Part shown: positions 47,932 through 56,961 of the stretch, piece by piece | Layout: every line of letters starts with the position of its first letter | Numbering within the stretch: the first letter of the stretch is position 1 | Assembly: GCA_965214945.1 (NCBI GenBank) | Contig: OZ244029.1 | Span: 1,364,001 to 1,428,000 of the forward strand | Direction of reading: 5' to 3' | DNA from: JAAXHB01 sp965214945 | GTDB taxonomy: Bacteria > Actinomycetota > Acidimicrobiia > Acidimicrobiales > Aldehydirespiratoraceae | DNA length: 64,000 nt | Notes under the pieces: generated by a model | Seen by the model: only the letters and a program-made list of their open reading frames with translations | Database searches by the model: none | Told to the model about the DNA's origin: nothing | Position numbers and translations under genes: made by a program

Positions 47932-49659
47932 GTGAGTCGCAGTCGTCGCATGTACCGCTTCGGGGATACAGTCCGCCGGGCGCGCAACCCGCGGCTGCTC
48001 GCCGCCTCCGCGGTGATCGGCTTCGTCGTGGCGTTGGTGGTCGCGGGCTTTGAGATCCTCGCGCTGGGCATGCTGTTGGAGCGGCTTCTGCGGCAGAACA
48101 TCGTCGTGCTCGCCGCGGCACCGGTCGTCGGAATCGCCGCGGCGCGCGCTCTGTTGCTGTTGGGGGGTCGCGAAACCACCGGCTCGACGTCAGATGAGTA
48201 CATCCGGGCTTTCCACGAGCGCCACCCACTCATTCCTATGCGACAACTGCCTGCCAAGCTGCTCGCCGGCGCTACGACCATCGGCTGCGGTGGCGCTATG
48301 GGCTTGGAGGGTCCCTCGGTGTATGCGGGATCGTCAATCGGGCTGTTCGCCCACAGGCGGCTGGGACGCTTTTTCCGACGCGATGAGGCACAGGTGCTGC
48401 TCACCGCCGGAGCGGCGGCGGGGATCTCTGCGGTTTTCAAGGCGCCCGCGACCGGGGTGCTGTTTGCAATCGAGGCTCCCTACCACGATGACGTGACGCC
48501 TCAATCGCTGGTGTCATCGCTGATCGCTTCAGCAGCCAGCTACGCAACTTTCGTCGCCATCTTGGGCAGCGAGCCGGTGGTGCCCCTGTTCAGCGACGAC
48601 CTCACAGGGTCCGTCAGCGGCGACAGCTCGCTCGGGAAGGTGCTACAGGTGCTGAATCTCGACGACCTGATGGGCGCCGTGGTGTTGGGTGTCGCCGCCG
48701 GCCTTGCGGGACGGGGCTGCGTGTGGCTTGTGCATCGCACAGCGCGAGCGGCTCGTTCAGACGCTCTGCTCAAGCGCCTGGCGATATCCGGCACCGCGCT
48801 TGCGGGCCTGGTGGTGCTCTCTGAGGAGTTCTTCGACGCACCGCTCAGCCTGGGGCCGGGCAGCGAAGCCATGGGATGGGTCATCCGACAAGACGAGCTG
48901 CGGCTGATAGCGCTGCTGTTCGCGGTGCGAGCCGTGGCCACGCTGGCCACGGTGTACGGAGGCGGCGTCGGCGGGCTGTTCATTCCGCTGTGCACGCTTG
49001 GAGTGGTGGTAGGGCAGTTCGTGGGCGTAGGCATCACCAACGACCAGACCGGGCTGTACCCGATTCTGGGCCTGGCGGCCCTCCTTGGGTCGAGCTACCG
49101 CACCCCGATCGCAGCGGTGATGTTCGTGGCCGAGTCGACCCGCGGAGGCGGCGCGTTCGTGGTGCCAGCCCTGATCGCCGCCGCCGTGAGCCAGGTGGTT
49201 TGCGGGCGCTCGTCAGTGGTGGAGCATCAGCAGGACCGGCGTCTAGGCCACTTGGAGAGCCGCCTGATGCTGCCGCTCAGCTCGATTGTGAACGCAGACG
49301 TGTTCACGGTGCCGCCCGACGCAACCGTCTCAGAGTTCGTCTACGTGCATGTGCTGGGCCGGCGTGAGCGTGTTGTGCCGGTGGTGTCTGGGAGCGCGTA
49401 TCTCGGAATGGCTAGGCTCGACGACCTATCGTCGGTGGACCGCGGCCATTGGGAGGACACGACGGTGGAATCGCTGATGGCCACCGACCTTCCGGTGGCG
49501 CGACCGTCATGGACCTTACGAGACGCAGTCGTAGCCATGGACAACGCCGACATCGACATGCTGGCGGTAGCGGACAACTCCGGCAAATTCATCGGCATCG
49601 TCACTGAAGACGACGCAATCAGGCTGGGAGAGATCCTCGACGAGACCGAGGGCGCCTAA
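47932..49659 (+). CDS. ClC-family chloride channel/transporter with CBS domains
   Basis: 575 residues. About 12 hydrophobic segments form a ClC core, then two CBS domains (about 430-565, with LPLSSIVNADVFTVPPDATV and ESLMATDLPV). The gating-Glu box is GLEGPS with Glu126, and the GLFIP filter stretch is present in VGGLFIPLCTLGVV. However the usual GSGIP is GSTSDEY (84-90), a large change in the ion-selectivity loop. A chloride or other anion substrate is therefore not certain. It starts 100 bases from the small helical gene's start. Confidence 0.85.
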   Translation: MSRSRRMYRFGDTVRRARNPRLLAASAVIGFVVALVVAGFEILALGMLLERLLRQNIVVLAAAPVVGIAAARALLLLGGRETTGSTSDEYIRAFHERHPLIPMRQLPAKLLAGATTIGCGGAMGLEGPSVYAGSSIGLFAHRRLGRFFRRDEAQVLLTAGAAAGISAVFKAPATGVLFAIEAPYHDDVTPQSLVSSLIASAASYATFVAILGSEPVVPLFSDDLTGSVSGDSSLGKVLQVLNLDDLMGAVVLGVAAGLAGRGCVWLVHRTARAARSDALLKRLAISGTALAGLVVLSEEFFDAPLSLGPGSEAMGWVIRQDELRLIALLFAVRAVATLATVYGGGVGGLFIPLCTLGVVVGQFVGVGITNDQTGLYPILGLAALLGSSYRTPIAAVMFVAESTRGGGAFVVPALIAAAVSQVVCGRSSVVEHQQDRRLGHLESRLMLPLSSIVNADVFTVPPDATVSEFVYVHVLGRRERVVPVVSGSAYLGMARLDDLSSVDRGHWEDTTVESLMATDLPVARPSWTLRDAVVAMDNADIDMLAVADNSGKFIGIVTEDDAIRLGEILDETEGA

Positions 49660-49697
49660 GCAGGCGTCAGCGAGCGAGCAGCGACTGTGGCTTGCGG

Positions 49698-49895
49698 TCA
49701 GCCGTCGTCTTGACGGCCGGCGAGGTCATCGCTGTGCGCTGTGTTCGCGAATTCCTCGGCCCAGGCAGCGTGCTCCGGCTTCAGGTATTCCTCTTCAGGC
49801 TCGTTGAGGGATTCGATTAGCCCTTCAAGGTTGTCCTGGTAAGAGCGCTTGAACTTGCGGGCTTCCTCATACCTCCGGTGTCGCCCCTTCTTCAC
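49698..49895 (-). CDS. Small charged protein
   Basis: 65 residues (MKKGRHRRYEEARKFKRSYQ, then a Glu-rich middle and acidic tail). No hydrophobic segment. It is convergent with the ClC gene (38 bases) and lies downstream of the RNase D gene. The sequence looks like a real small conserved protein of this group, but I do not recognise a family. Function unknown. Confidence 0.55.
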   Translation of the reverse strand: MKKGRHRRYEEARKFKRSYQDNLEGLIESLNEPEEEYLKPEHAAWAEEFANTAHSDDLAGRQDDG

Positions 49896-49986
49896 GGCTC
49901 CAAAACTCCCGCTTCGACGGTTTCGCAGACATCCAGTGTACAGCGCTGCTGCGCCGCTGCGCCGCAGCTGCGACGGTTAGAGCAGA

Positions 49987-51165
49987 TCAACGCCGCCGAT
50001 CAGTCGTTCTTACTGGCCGCCGGCTGCGTGCCTCGAGCGCCAGGCCGCCGCCGTCGAAAGCCAGCGCGGCCTCTCCGGAGGTGAGCTGGCGGATGGGCTC
50101 TCCCACCATCGCGGCGCGCCAGCCGCTAGCTAGCCGGGAGTCGGCGTCACCTCGAATGAGGGCTTCCACATCGGCCCGCGTCGCCAGCAGCGAAGGTTCG
50201 AGTCCGCTGGCGCGTGCCACTTGGGTGACCCACGCCATAACTAAGCCCACAGCGGGTTTCAGGCTTCGCATTGCGCGTGAGGTCGGCTTGGGCTTGGGCG
50301 GTCGCCAATCAGACTTGAGCCCCTCAGAGACGGCGTCCAGAATCGACTTGCCGAGTCGGCCCTTGGCGACACCGTCGGCAACGCCGCGCACGCGGGCCAG
50401 CTCAGCGGGGTTGCGCGGCTTGGCCTCGGCGATTGAGACGATCGCCATGTCGGACATCACGTGGCGAACCGGCCTGTCGAGCGCCGCGGCGCGTTGCTCA
50501 CGCCACTTTGCCAGAGAGCGGGCTACCACCAGGGATCTGCCCCGCAAACGCCTTATGTTTTTGACCTTCGACCAGGCGTCCTCCGGCCGGCGCAAGCGCG
50601 CGGCTCGTCTGAGGAGCGTGTCAAACTCGTCGGAGGCCCATGCTGTGCGTTTCAGCTTGCGAAGCCGCGCGGCGAGCTGGTCGTGGATGCGCAGCAGCTG
50701 CGCGACGTCGTCTGCGGCGTATTCGAGCTGAGGCGCTTGCAGCGGACGCGCCAACCAGTCGGTGAGCCGGTGAGCCTTAGCGATGGTCACCCCCAGCTCG
50801 CGCTTGTGCAGCGCCGACAGCGACGGGACGCCGCCTCCGACGAACCCTGCGGCTATCTGTGTGTCGAAGATACGCCTAGGAAGGACTTCGCAGCAGCGCG
50901 CTAGAACTTCGAGATCTTGGCTTGCGGCGTGGGCCACGAGCAGGCGGTCACTGCCTATGACCGGCGCAAGTCGTGAGACGTCGGCGGCCAGCGGATCGAT
51001 CAGCGCCAGACCGCCCGGCCACGCGATCTGGATGAGCGCGACCTTGGGCCAGTAGGTGCGCTCGCGGTGGAACTCGGTGTCGAGCGCGAACCTCGGTTCG
51101 CGCTCCAGCGCCGCCACAACGGCGTCGAGCCCCGTTCCGGTATCTACGTACTGAAAACGCGGCAC
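49987..51165 (-). CDS. rnd: Ribonuclease D
   Basis: 3'-5' exoribonuclease of 392 residues. The DEDD catalytic domain has FALDTEFHRERTYWPKVALI (Asp and Glu), LVAHAASQDLEVL, and YAADDVAQLLRIHDQL; the DEDDy Tyr is in QLEYAADDV. One HRDC domain (about 210-290) and a second similar helical domain at the C-terminus follow. It is 7 bases downstream of the rhodanese gene's stop on the same strand. Role in tRNA 3' processing is typical for the family. Confidence 0.9.
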   Translation of the reverse strand: MPRFQYVDTGTGLDAVVAALEREPRFALDTEFHRERTYWPKVALIQIAWPGGLALIDPLAADVSRLAPVIGSDRLLVAHAASQDLEVLARCCEVLPRRIFDTQIAAGFVGGGVPSLSALHKRELGVTIAKAHRLTDWLARPLQAPQLEYAADDVAQLLRIHDQLAARLRKLKRTAWASDEFDTLLRRAARLRRPEDAWSKVKNIRRLRGRSLVVARSLAKWREQRAAALDRPVRHVMSDMAIVSIAEAKPRNPAELARVRGVADGVAKGRLGKSILDAVSEGLKSDWRPPKPKPTSRAMRSLKPAVGLVMAWVTQVARASGLEPSLLATRADVEALIRGDADSRLASGWRAAMVGEPIRQLTSGEAALAFDGGGLALEARSRRPVRTTDRRR

Positions 51166-51172
51166 GAGCCGG

Positions 51173-51535
51173 TCAGCCCGGCACGCTGCCAGCTTCCACC
51201 GGCTTGCCGGCCGCGACCCAGGCGTTCGTGCCTCCTGCGACGTTCACGGCGTCGATTCCGCGACTTCGCAGATATTGGACCGCCTGCGCGCTGCGTCCTC
51301 CAACAGCGCATACGACGTAGACCGGTCCGTCGACGCGCTGCGCGGCACGCCGGAAGCGATCTTCAGAATCCACGACCACGCCCAGGGGGACCGGCACGAC
51401 GCCTGGTATCCGCACTTCTTCGTGCTCCCACGGCTCGCGTACATCGAAGACAACCGCGCCCGCCTGCTGGAGGCTCTGCAGCTCGTCGACACCTATCTCG
51501 GGTACTTGGACGGCGTTGTCGTGTGCGTGGATCAT
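51173..51535 (-). CDS. Rhodanese-domain sulfurtransferase
   Basis: 120 residues, a single rhodanese domain. The active-site loop is VVCAVGGRSAQAV with Cys76, the persulfide carrier. FDVREPWEHEEVRIPGVVPV is the domain's first half. A single-domain enzyme of this type transfers sulfur to an unknown acceptor. The start overlaps the mobA stop by 4 bases. A longer frame reaches 51763 within mobA, but MIHAHDNAVQ at 51535 is the natural start. Confidence 0.88.
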   Translation of the reverse strand: MIHAHDNAVQVPEIGVDELQSLQQAGAVVFDVREPWEHEEVRIPGVVPVPLGVVVDSEDRFRRAAQRVDGPVYVVCAVGGRSAQAVQYLRSRGIDAVNVAGGTNAWVAAGKPVEAGSVPG

Positions 51536-52281
51536 GTAGTGCTCGGGCCGGGCGGGGCTGCGGCTTCGGACGGACGTAACCGGCTGCGCGATGTTAGTGG
51601 GAGGTCTGCGGGTGTGTCCGCGTCGCGGAACCAGTCCGCGTTGCGAGTCTTGAACATGACCGAACTCAACGCCTCCACGGCCTCTGCGGGCGCCCGTGCA
51701 CCTGCATCGAAGACGGCCTCGAGAGCGGGGCGGCTGCCTCCCCGCCAAACGGCGTGCAGCCACTGCGGGCGGCCGCCGGACACGGGCACCGCGACGTCGG
51801 AGTTCGCCGCCCGGCGCAGCCGGCAGAGCGCCTCTGTCACGGAGTCCGCGCAGGGCGCTGCCACATCACAGGGCAGCGTGACGACGGCAGAGTCTGCCGC
51901 ATCTGGAGCCAGGCTGTCCAGCGCCGCCAAGGCGGTGATGACACCGCCGAGCGGACCCTGCCCCGGGTAGCGGTCGGGAACCGTGCGCAAGCCCAGCGCC
52001 TCCAACGCCTCGGCGTCGCCTCCGACGGCGATCACGTCGGCTACTCCCGCCGACTTCAGAGCCGCTGCCGCGCGTAGCGCCATCGGCACGCCGTCGATTT
52101 TGATGAGCGCCTTATCGGTGCCCATACGCCGGCTCGCTCCACCAGCCATCACCGCGCCGAGCACCGGGTGAAGCAAAGGCGTCGCATCCGCGGGCGGGTT
52201 GTTGCGCTCGGCGGGCGACGGGTCAGATGTCGCGGTCAGGGATCGAGCCCCGGCGGCGGCCAGCTCGGGTCTAGCTGGCAA
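51532..52281 (-). CDS. mobA: Molybdenum cofactor guanylyltransferase MobA
   Basis: 249 residues. The nucleotidyltransferase motif AVMAGGASRRMGTDKALIKI is clear, with RTVPDRYPGQGPLGGVITAL and VTLPCDVAAPCADSVTEALC. MobA adds GMP to molybdopterin. The first 40 residues overlap the DUF3151 gene by 46 bases and are not conserved, so the true start may be later. Linked to a rhodanese by a 4-base overlap. No other Moco gene lies in this window. Confidence 0.83.
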   Translation of the reverse strand: MPARPELAAAGARSLTATSDPSPAERNNPPADATPLLHPVLGAVMAGGASRRMGTDKALIKIDGVPMALRAAAALKSAGVADVIAVGGDAEALEALGLRTVPDRYPGQGPLGGVITALAALDSLAPDAADSAVVTLPCDVAAPCADSVTEALCRLRRAANSDVAVPVSGGRPQWLHAVWRGGSRPALEAVFDAGARAPAEAVEALSSVMFKTRNADWFRDADTPADLPLTSRSRLRPSEAAAPPGPSTT

Positions 52282-52685
52282 AGAAACAGTTCACAGCGGC
52301 GCGCTTCTCCGGTCTCGCCGATCTCAGCGGCGACGGCGCCCAAGCCCCGCAGCGATCTAAGAAAGCCTCGGTTGGCGTGATGCTCCCAGCGTACGAATCC
52401 CGATCCGCGCCAGCCATTGGCGCGCAGCCTGTCAAGACCGCGGTGATACCCGGTTCGGAATGCCGCGTAGGCCAGAGCAGGCTCTGACCGGCCGGCGAGC
52501 GCGTCGCCGAGCCTCGCCCAAGCCTCCAGGCAGGCCGGCCAGCGCACGCACACCGCGGCCATCGCCGCCACGGCGTCGCCGGCCTCCGCGGCTTGCGCCA
52601 ATGCGGCCTCGGCCTCTGCTGGCTCATCGTCCAGGACGGTGTCAGGCGGGCCTGCCGCTGTGAATGAGACGCCCATTTCGGTCAC
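52236..52685 (-). CDS. DUF3151 family protein
   Basis: 149 residues, all helical. EAWARLGDALAGRSEPALAY, then AFRTGYHRGLDRLRANGWRG and SGFVRWEHHANRGFLRSLRG match the actinobacterial DUF3151 (the mycobacterial Rv0360c type). Function unknown. The start region is near 52685 (MTEMGVSF). Its end overlaps the mobA frame by 46 bases. It is divergent from the small membrane gene at 52715. Confidence 0.87.
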   Translation of the reverse strand: MTEMGVSFTAAGPPDTVLDDEPAEAEAALAQAAEAGDAVAAMAAVCVRWPACLEAWARLGDALAGRSEPALAYAAFRTGYHRGLDRLRANGWRGSGFVRWEHHANRGFLRSLRGLGAVAAEIGETGEARRCELFLCQLDPSWPPPGLDP

Positions 52686-52714
52686 TGCGTCAAGACTACA
52701 GGTACCCTTGGCGT

Positions 52715-52990
52715 GTGATCGGCGATTGGGTCGACTCGGTCAGCGACGTCGACCTACTGCGCTGGGTGCTGCTCGCTGCGATCGTGCTGTTGGCAGCGAT
52801 GGCGATCCTGGCTGTGCGGGTGGTGCGCGCTATTTTGGCGCGGATTGCGCTGGCGGTGCTGTTGGGCGCTGTCTGCGTGGCCCTGTGGGTGCAGCGCGCC
52901 GACCTTCAGGAATGCCTCAACACCTGTTCGTGCAGCCTTTTCGGGCAGTCACTGGAGATACCCGCGAATCGAAACCCCAACTGCGACTGA
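52715..52990 (+). CDS. Small two-helix membrane protein
   Basis: 91 residues from the GTG at 52715. Two hydrophobic helices (LRWVLLAAIVLLAAMAILAV and ARIALAVLLGAVCVALWVQR) are followed by a cysteine-containing tail (DLQECLNTCSCSLFG). No family is recognised. It is divergent from DUF3151 with 29 bases between, and converges with pyk. The CLNTCSC tail could bind metal or form a disulfide outside the membrane. Confidence 0.6.
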   Translation: MIGDWVDSVSDVDLLRWVLLAAIVLLAAMAILAVRVVRAILARIALAVLLGAVCVALWVQRADLQECLNTCSCSLFGQSLEIPANRNPNCD

Positions 52991-53034
52991 CCGGCCGCGG
53001 TCGGCGCGCTGCGGAAGCCTCGGATAAGCCGAGA

Positions 53035-54468
53035 TCAGGGCACCCGCTCGAGGCGCAGCACGTTGGAGCTGCGCGAGCGGTTGTCCGCCCCGGCCAGCAC
53101 GGCCACCGTCTCACCAGAGCGGACGTAACCCCGTGTGCGGGCCACAGTCACGGCCTGGCGGACCATCTCGTCGTTGGAGCCCTTATTGCCCACCAGTACC
53201 GGCGTGGTGCCCCAGCTAAGCGTGAGCTGCTGGATTGTTCGCTCGTTGTGGGAGAGCCCGATGATGCGCGCCCGCGGCCGGAACCTCGCCATTGAGCGGA
53301 CGGTGAACCCGGTGCCTGAGATGGCGAGGATCACGGAAATGCCCAGCTCGTCCATGGCTCGCCATGCGGCCATGGTCATGGCGTCGGTGATCGATGCTGC
53401 GCTGCGCGTGGTCTGGTCGGTCATGCGCAGCTTGGCGAGGCGCTTCGCCCAGAGCTCGAAGTCGAACTCCTCGTCGGCTCTCCTCGCGATGCGGCTCATA
53501 GTGTGCACCACGCCGGCCGGATCGGCGCCCACGGCGGTCTCGCCCGACAGCATTAGCGCGGACGAGCCGTCGAACACGGCGTTGGCGACGTCGCTGGTCT
53601 CCGCGCGCGTCGGTCCTGGCCGGGTGATCATCGATTCGAGCATCTGCGTGGCGGTGATCACTGGTCGTCCACCGGCTATGCACTGCCGGATGATCTGCTT
53701 TTGCAGATGCGGCAGCTCCTCAATGGGGCATTCGCTGCCAAGATCCCCACGCGCGACCATGATCGCGCCGGCAGCCTCGATGATCCCTACGAGGTTCTCC
53801 ACCGCAGCGCGCGTCTCGATCTTGGCGATGGTCAGAGGTCCCCGTGGGTGTTTCTCGGTGCCGACCCGGCGCATGTCGTGAGCCGATCTGACGAAAGAGA
53901 TCGCTGCCATGTCGACGCCCAATTCGATGAAGGCGTCCAGCGACTTCAGATCGGTCGGGGTCGGGGTGGCAACCCGAAGCTTGTCGGACGAGATGTGAAC
54001 ACCGGGGTTGCCCGAGAGCGCTCCGCCGTGGGTGACGACGGCGGTCAGCCTGTCGCTGTCGGAGTCGGTGATAGTCAGTATCACGCGGCTGTCGCCCACA
54101 TCGAGCATGTCGCCCGTGGAAACGTCGTCGACCAAGCCCTCGTAGTCGACTTCGATGACCGACGAGTCCGATCTGTCGTGGCCTACCGTCAGCTGAACGA
54201 CCGAGCCGGTGTCCAGCTTGACAGGGGTCTCGCCGAAGGAGGCGGCTCGAACTTTGGGGCCGGGTAAGTCCACCATCACACCGACACGGGCGCCCTCGTC
54301 CGCCGCTGCGGTCCGGACACTGCGGTAGCGCTCGATGCCCTCGTCGAGGGTTCCGTGCGCGAGTCCGATCCGGGCAACGTCCATTCCGGCGCGGATCATC
54401 TTGCGCAGAGTCGCCGCGTCCTCACTGGCAGGACCGACGGTCGCGACGATCTTCGTTCGACGCAGCAT
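53035..54468 (-). CDS. pyk: Pyruvate kinase
   Basis: Glycolytic enzyme converting PEP and ADP to pyruvate and ATP. 477 residues from the ATG at 54468 (MLRRTKIVATVGPASEDAAT). MVDLPGPKVRAAS, the catalytic-Lys stretch LTIAKIETRAAVEN, MVARGDLGSECPIEELPHLQ and ITATQMLESMI are typical, with the C-terminal domain complete. The family motif is IEN; here VEN. The frame is open to 55017 but lies antisense to GDPD there and lacks family sequence. The start codon overlaps that of a divergent GDPD frame. Confidence 0.93.
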   Translation of the reverse strand: MLRRTKIVATVGPASEDAATLRKMIRAGMDVARIGLAHGTLDEGIERYRSVRTAAADEGARVGVMVDLPGPKVRAASFGETPVKLDTGSVVQLTVGHDRSDSSVIEVDYEGLVDDVSTGDMLDVGDSRVILTITDSDSDRLTAVVTHGGALSGNPGVHISSDKLRVATPTPTDLKSLDAFIELGVDMAAISFVRSAHDMRRVGTEKHPRGPLTIAKIETRAAVENLVGIIEAAGAIMVARGDLGSECPIEELPHLQKQIIRQCIAGGRPVITATQMLESMITRPGPTRAETSDVANAVFDGSSALMLSGETAVGADPAGVVHTMSRIARRADEEFDFELWAKRLAKLRMTDQTTRSAASITDAMTMAAWRAMDELGISVILAISGTGFTVRSMARFRPRARIIGLSHNERTIQQLTLSWGTTPVLVGNKGSNDEMVRQAVTVARTRGYVRSGETVAVLAGADNRSRSSNVLRLERVP

Positions 54469-54493
54469 GGCACTTAACGCTACCTTTGGCATT

Positions 54494-55255
54494 GTGGCTC
54501 GGCATCCGTTCCTTGAGGCTGACGGGCCAATCGCTTTCGCGCACCGGGGCGGTGCCGGCTCTTTCGGTGAAAACACGATGCGGGCATTCCACAACGCCGC
54601 GGCGTTGGGCTTCACGCACATCGAAACGGATGTGCAGGCGACCGCAGACGGCGTGGCGCTGGCGTTCCACGATGACACACTCGACCGGGCCACCGACGGT
54701 AAAGGCGAGATCAGCCGGCTGACCTGGCGCGAAGTGCGGTCCGCTCGGGTCGGCGGCATTGAACAGATCGTCCGCCTCGACGAGCTCTTGGAAGAGCTGC
54801 CAGACATCCGATTGAACCTCGACCCAAAAAGCGACGCGGCCGTCGAGCCGCTGGTCTCAGCGGTGCGGCGGGCCGCGGCGATCGAGCGCGTCTGCGTGTG
54901 CTCGTTCTCTGATCGACGCACCCGGCGGGTGCGCGCCCAGCTGGGCGCTTCGCTGTGCACCGGTGCGGGCACCCTTGGCGTGGCCCGCCTGCTGGCGGCG
55001 TCATGGCACCTGCCCACCGGCCCGAGGCTGGATTTTCACGCCGCGCAGGTGCCGCTGCGCTCCAAGGGGCTGAGCATCCTCACACCGGGTTTCCTTGCCG
55101 CGGCGCGCAAACGCGCAATAGCGGTGCATGTGTGGACGATCGACGACGCCGACGAGATGCATCGCCTGCTGGATCTCGGTGTTGACGGGATCATGACCGA
55201 CCGACCTGAGGTGTTGCGTCAGGTGATGATCAGCCGAGGCCACTGGCGTGCCTGA
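54494..55255 (+). CDS. Glycerophosphodiester phosphodiesterase (second paralogue)
   Basis: 253 residues from the GTG at 54494, or 262 from the ATG at 54467 that overlaps the pyk start. FAHRGGAGSFGENTMRAFHN, HIETDVQATADGVALAFHDD and GVDGIMTDRPEVL are diagnostic, more canonical than the paralogue at 16684. Its stop overlaps the next gene by 8 bases, so it belongs to the envelope-related run. It may hydrolyse glycerophosphodiesters from lipid turnover. Confidence 0.88.
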   Translation: MARHPFLEADGPIAFAHRGGAGSFGENTMRAFHNAAALGFTHIETDVQATADGVALAFHDDTLDRATDGKGEISRLTWREVRSARVGGIEQIVRLDELLEELPDIRLNLDPKSDAAVEPLVSAVRRAAAIERVCVCSFSDRRTRRVRAQLGASLCTGAGTLGVARLLAASWHLPTGPRLDFHAAQVPLRSKGLSILTPGFLAAARKRAIAVHVWTIDDADEMHRLLDLGVDGIMTDRPEVLRQVMISRGHWRA

Positions 55256-56744
55256 GAGCCACCGCAGGTCCGTGGCCGGGCCGCGGCCGGTGGTGATCGG
55301 CGCGGGGCCCGCGGGCCTGACCGCCGCATACCAGCTCAGCAAGCATGGCGTTGTGGCCACAGTGCTCGAGGCAACGGAGCAGATCGGCGGGATCTCTCAG
55401 ACCGCGGTACGCGACGGATGGCGCTTCGACATCGGCGGCCACCGGTTCTTCACCAAGGTGAGCGCCATAAGCGACCTATGGCATGAGATCCTGGGCCCTG
55501 AAGACTTCCTGACGAGGCCGCGGGTGAGCCGCATCTACTACGAGGGCAAGTTCTACGACTATCCGCTCAACCCCTGGAACGCGCTATCCAACCTGGGGGC
55601 TGCGGAGTCGTTGCGCTGTATGGCGTCTTACGCGTGGGCCCGCGTGCGGCCCCCGTCGGATCAGAGCACGTTCGAGGGCTACATGGCCGCCCAGTTCGGG
55701 TGGCGGCTGTACCGGAAGTTCTTCAAAACCTACACCGAGAAGGTTTGGGGAGTGAACGCCAACGAGATCAGGGGCGACTGGGCGGCGCAGCGCATTAGGA
55801 ACCTGAACTTGCTGCGCGCTGTTGCCGAGAGCCTGTTGCCCGGACGCCGCAAGACCAAGATCGCTAGTTTGATCGAGGAGTTCGAGTACCCGCGCCATGG
55901 CCCGGGGATGATGTGGGAGTGTTGCGCAAAGCTGGTGGAGGCGAGCGGTGCGTCAGTGCTGCGCTCCCACCGTGTGACCGGCGTGCACTGCGAAGGCGAA
56001 CGGGCAGTGGAAGTCGTCGCGACGTTGCCGAGCGGCGTAACGGCGGAGTTCGCGTGCAGCGACGTGGTGTCGTCGATGCCGTTTCCGAGCTTGGTGCAGG
56101 CGATGACGCCCGCCGCTCCGCCGGAGGTGCTCGAAGCGGCCGCAGGGCTCACATACCGGGACTTCATCACCGTCGCCCTGGTGGTGCCCGCAGCGGAGGC
56201 CTTTGCGGACACCTGGATCTACATCCACTCTGCGGAGGTGCGGGTGGGCCGAGTGCAGAACTTCGCGGCGTGGTCGCCGGAGATGGTCCCCGAAGAAGGA
56301 TTCACATGCCTAGGCCTGGAGTACTTCGTCTTTGAGGACGACGACTTGTGGACCGCATCCGACGACGACCTGGTGAAGCTGGCGATCTCAGAGCTGGAAA
56401 CCCTCGAGCTTGTGAGCCGCGGCGCGGTTCGTCAAGGCTGGGTTGTGCGGATGCCGAAGGCCTACCCGATGTACGACCGCCAATACAAGCAGCGCGTCGA
56501 CGTGATGCGCTCCTGGCTTCGCACTGCCGCTGTGAATGTGTGGCCGGTGGGCCGCAACGGCATGCACCGCTACAACAATCAGGACCATTCGATGTTCACG
56601 GCGATGCTCGCCGTTGAGAACATCGTGCTAGACGCTGGGCACGACGTGTGGGCCGTGAACGTGGAAGCAGAATACCACGAGGAGCTTCATCCTACGTCGA
56701 AACCCGCGAAACACTCTACCGACAGGATTAGCCAAGATCACTGA
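55248..56744 (+). CDS. FAD-dependent oxidoreductase, UDP-galactopyranose-mutase/protoporphyrinogen-oxidase-like
   Basis: 498 residues. N-terminal dinucleotide-binding motif VVIGAGPAGLTAAYQLSKHG, then EATEQIGGISQTAVRDGWRF and DIGGHRFFTKV, a stretch common to Glf-like mutases and amine oxidases. FEGYMAAQFGWRLYRKFFKT and YTEKVWGVNANEIRGDWAAQ strongly resemble sugar-flavoproteins of cell-envelope clusters. C-terminal NGMHRYNNQDHSMFTAMLAV carries the flavin end. Next to glycosyltransferases and AftD, it may provide galactofuranose or a related sugar. True substrate unknown. Confidence 0.85.
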   Translation: MPESHRRSVAGPRPVVIGAGPAGLTAAYQLSKHGVVATVLEATEQIGGISQTAVRDGWRFDIGGHRFFTKVSAISDLWHEILGPEDFLTRPRVSRIYYEGKFYDYPLNPWNALSNLGAAESLRCMASYAWARVRPPSDQSTFEGYMAAQFGWRLYRKFFKTYTEKVWGVNANEIRGDWAAQRIRNLNLLRAVAESLLPGRRKTKIASLIEEFEYPRHGPGMMWECCAKLVEASGASVLRSHRVTGVHCEGERAVEVVATLPSGVTAEFACSDVVSSMPFPSLVQAMTPAAPPEVLEAAAGLTYRDFITVALVVPAAEAFADTWIYIHSAEVRVGRVQNFAAWSPEMVPEEGFTCLGLEYFVFEDDDLWTASDDDLVKLAISELETLELVSRGAVRQGWVVRMPKAYPMYDRQYKQRVDVMRSWLRTAAVNVWPVGRNGMHRYNNQDHSMFTAMLAVENIVLDAGHDVWAVNVEAEYHEELHPTSKPAKHSTDRISQDH

Positions 56745-56759
56745 AGAGAGGAATGAGCA

Positions 56760-56924
56760 TTGAGTCCGATGGACAGCGAACGTCTCTCCGCACGCGATAG
56801 ACAACCAGAACACGACCAGAGCTTCCGCGACTCGGAACGAAACTTTGTGACAATCGCGCGTCAAGTCCTGAACAAAGACAGTTACGAATTCATTGAACAA
56901 CCCAAAGACTTGAGCAATCTATAG
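56760..56924 (+). pseudogene. Short 54-codon frame, possible gene remnant
   Basis: A TTG-started frame (or ATG at 56769) encodes SERLSARDRQPEHDQSFRDS, then ERNFVTIARQVLNKDSYEFI and EQPKDLSNL before TAG. It is visibly lower in GC than its neighbours. The middle looks like the start of a longer DNA-binding or nuclease-type protein in which Y-E-x-I-x-QP-x-DL precedes a conserved catalytic part; that part is missing. A ribosome-binding-like GAGAGG precedes. It could be a real small protein or a truncated remnant left in the envelope cluster. Confidence 0.45.
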
Positions 56925-56961
56925 CACCAGTATGTGACGGGGGTTGTGTGCATAATGGGTG

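Noticed and set aside
53035..55017. Pyruvate kinase extended by 183 residues upstream
   Set aside because: Extension is antisense to GDPD, Arg/Ser-rich and absent from the family; MLRRTKIVATVGPAS is the natural start.
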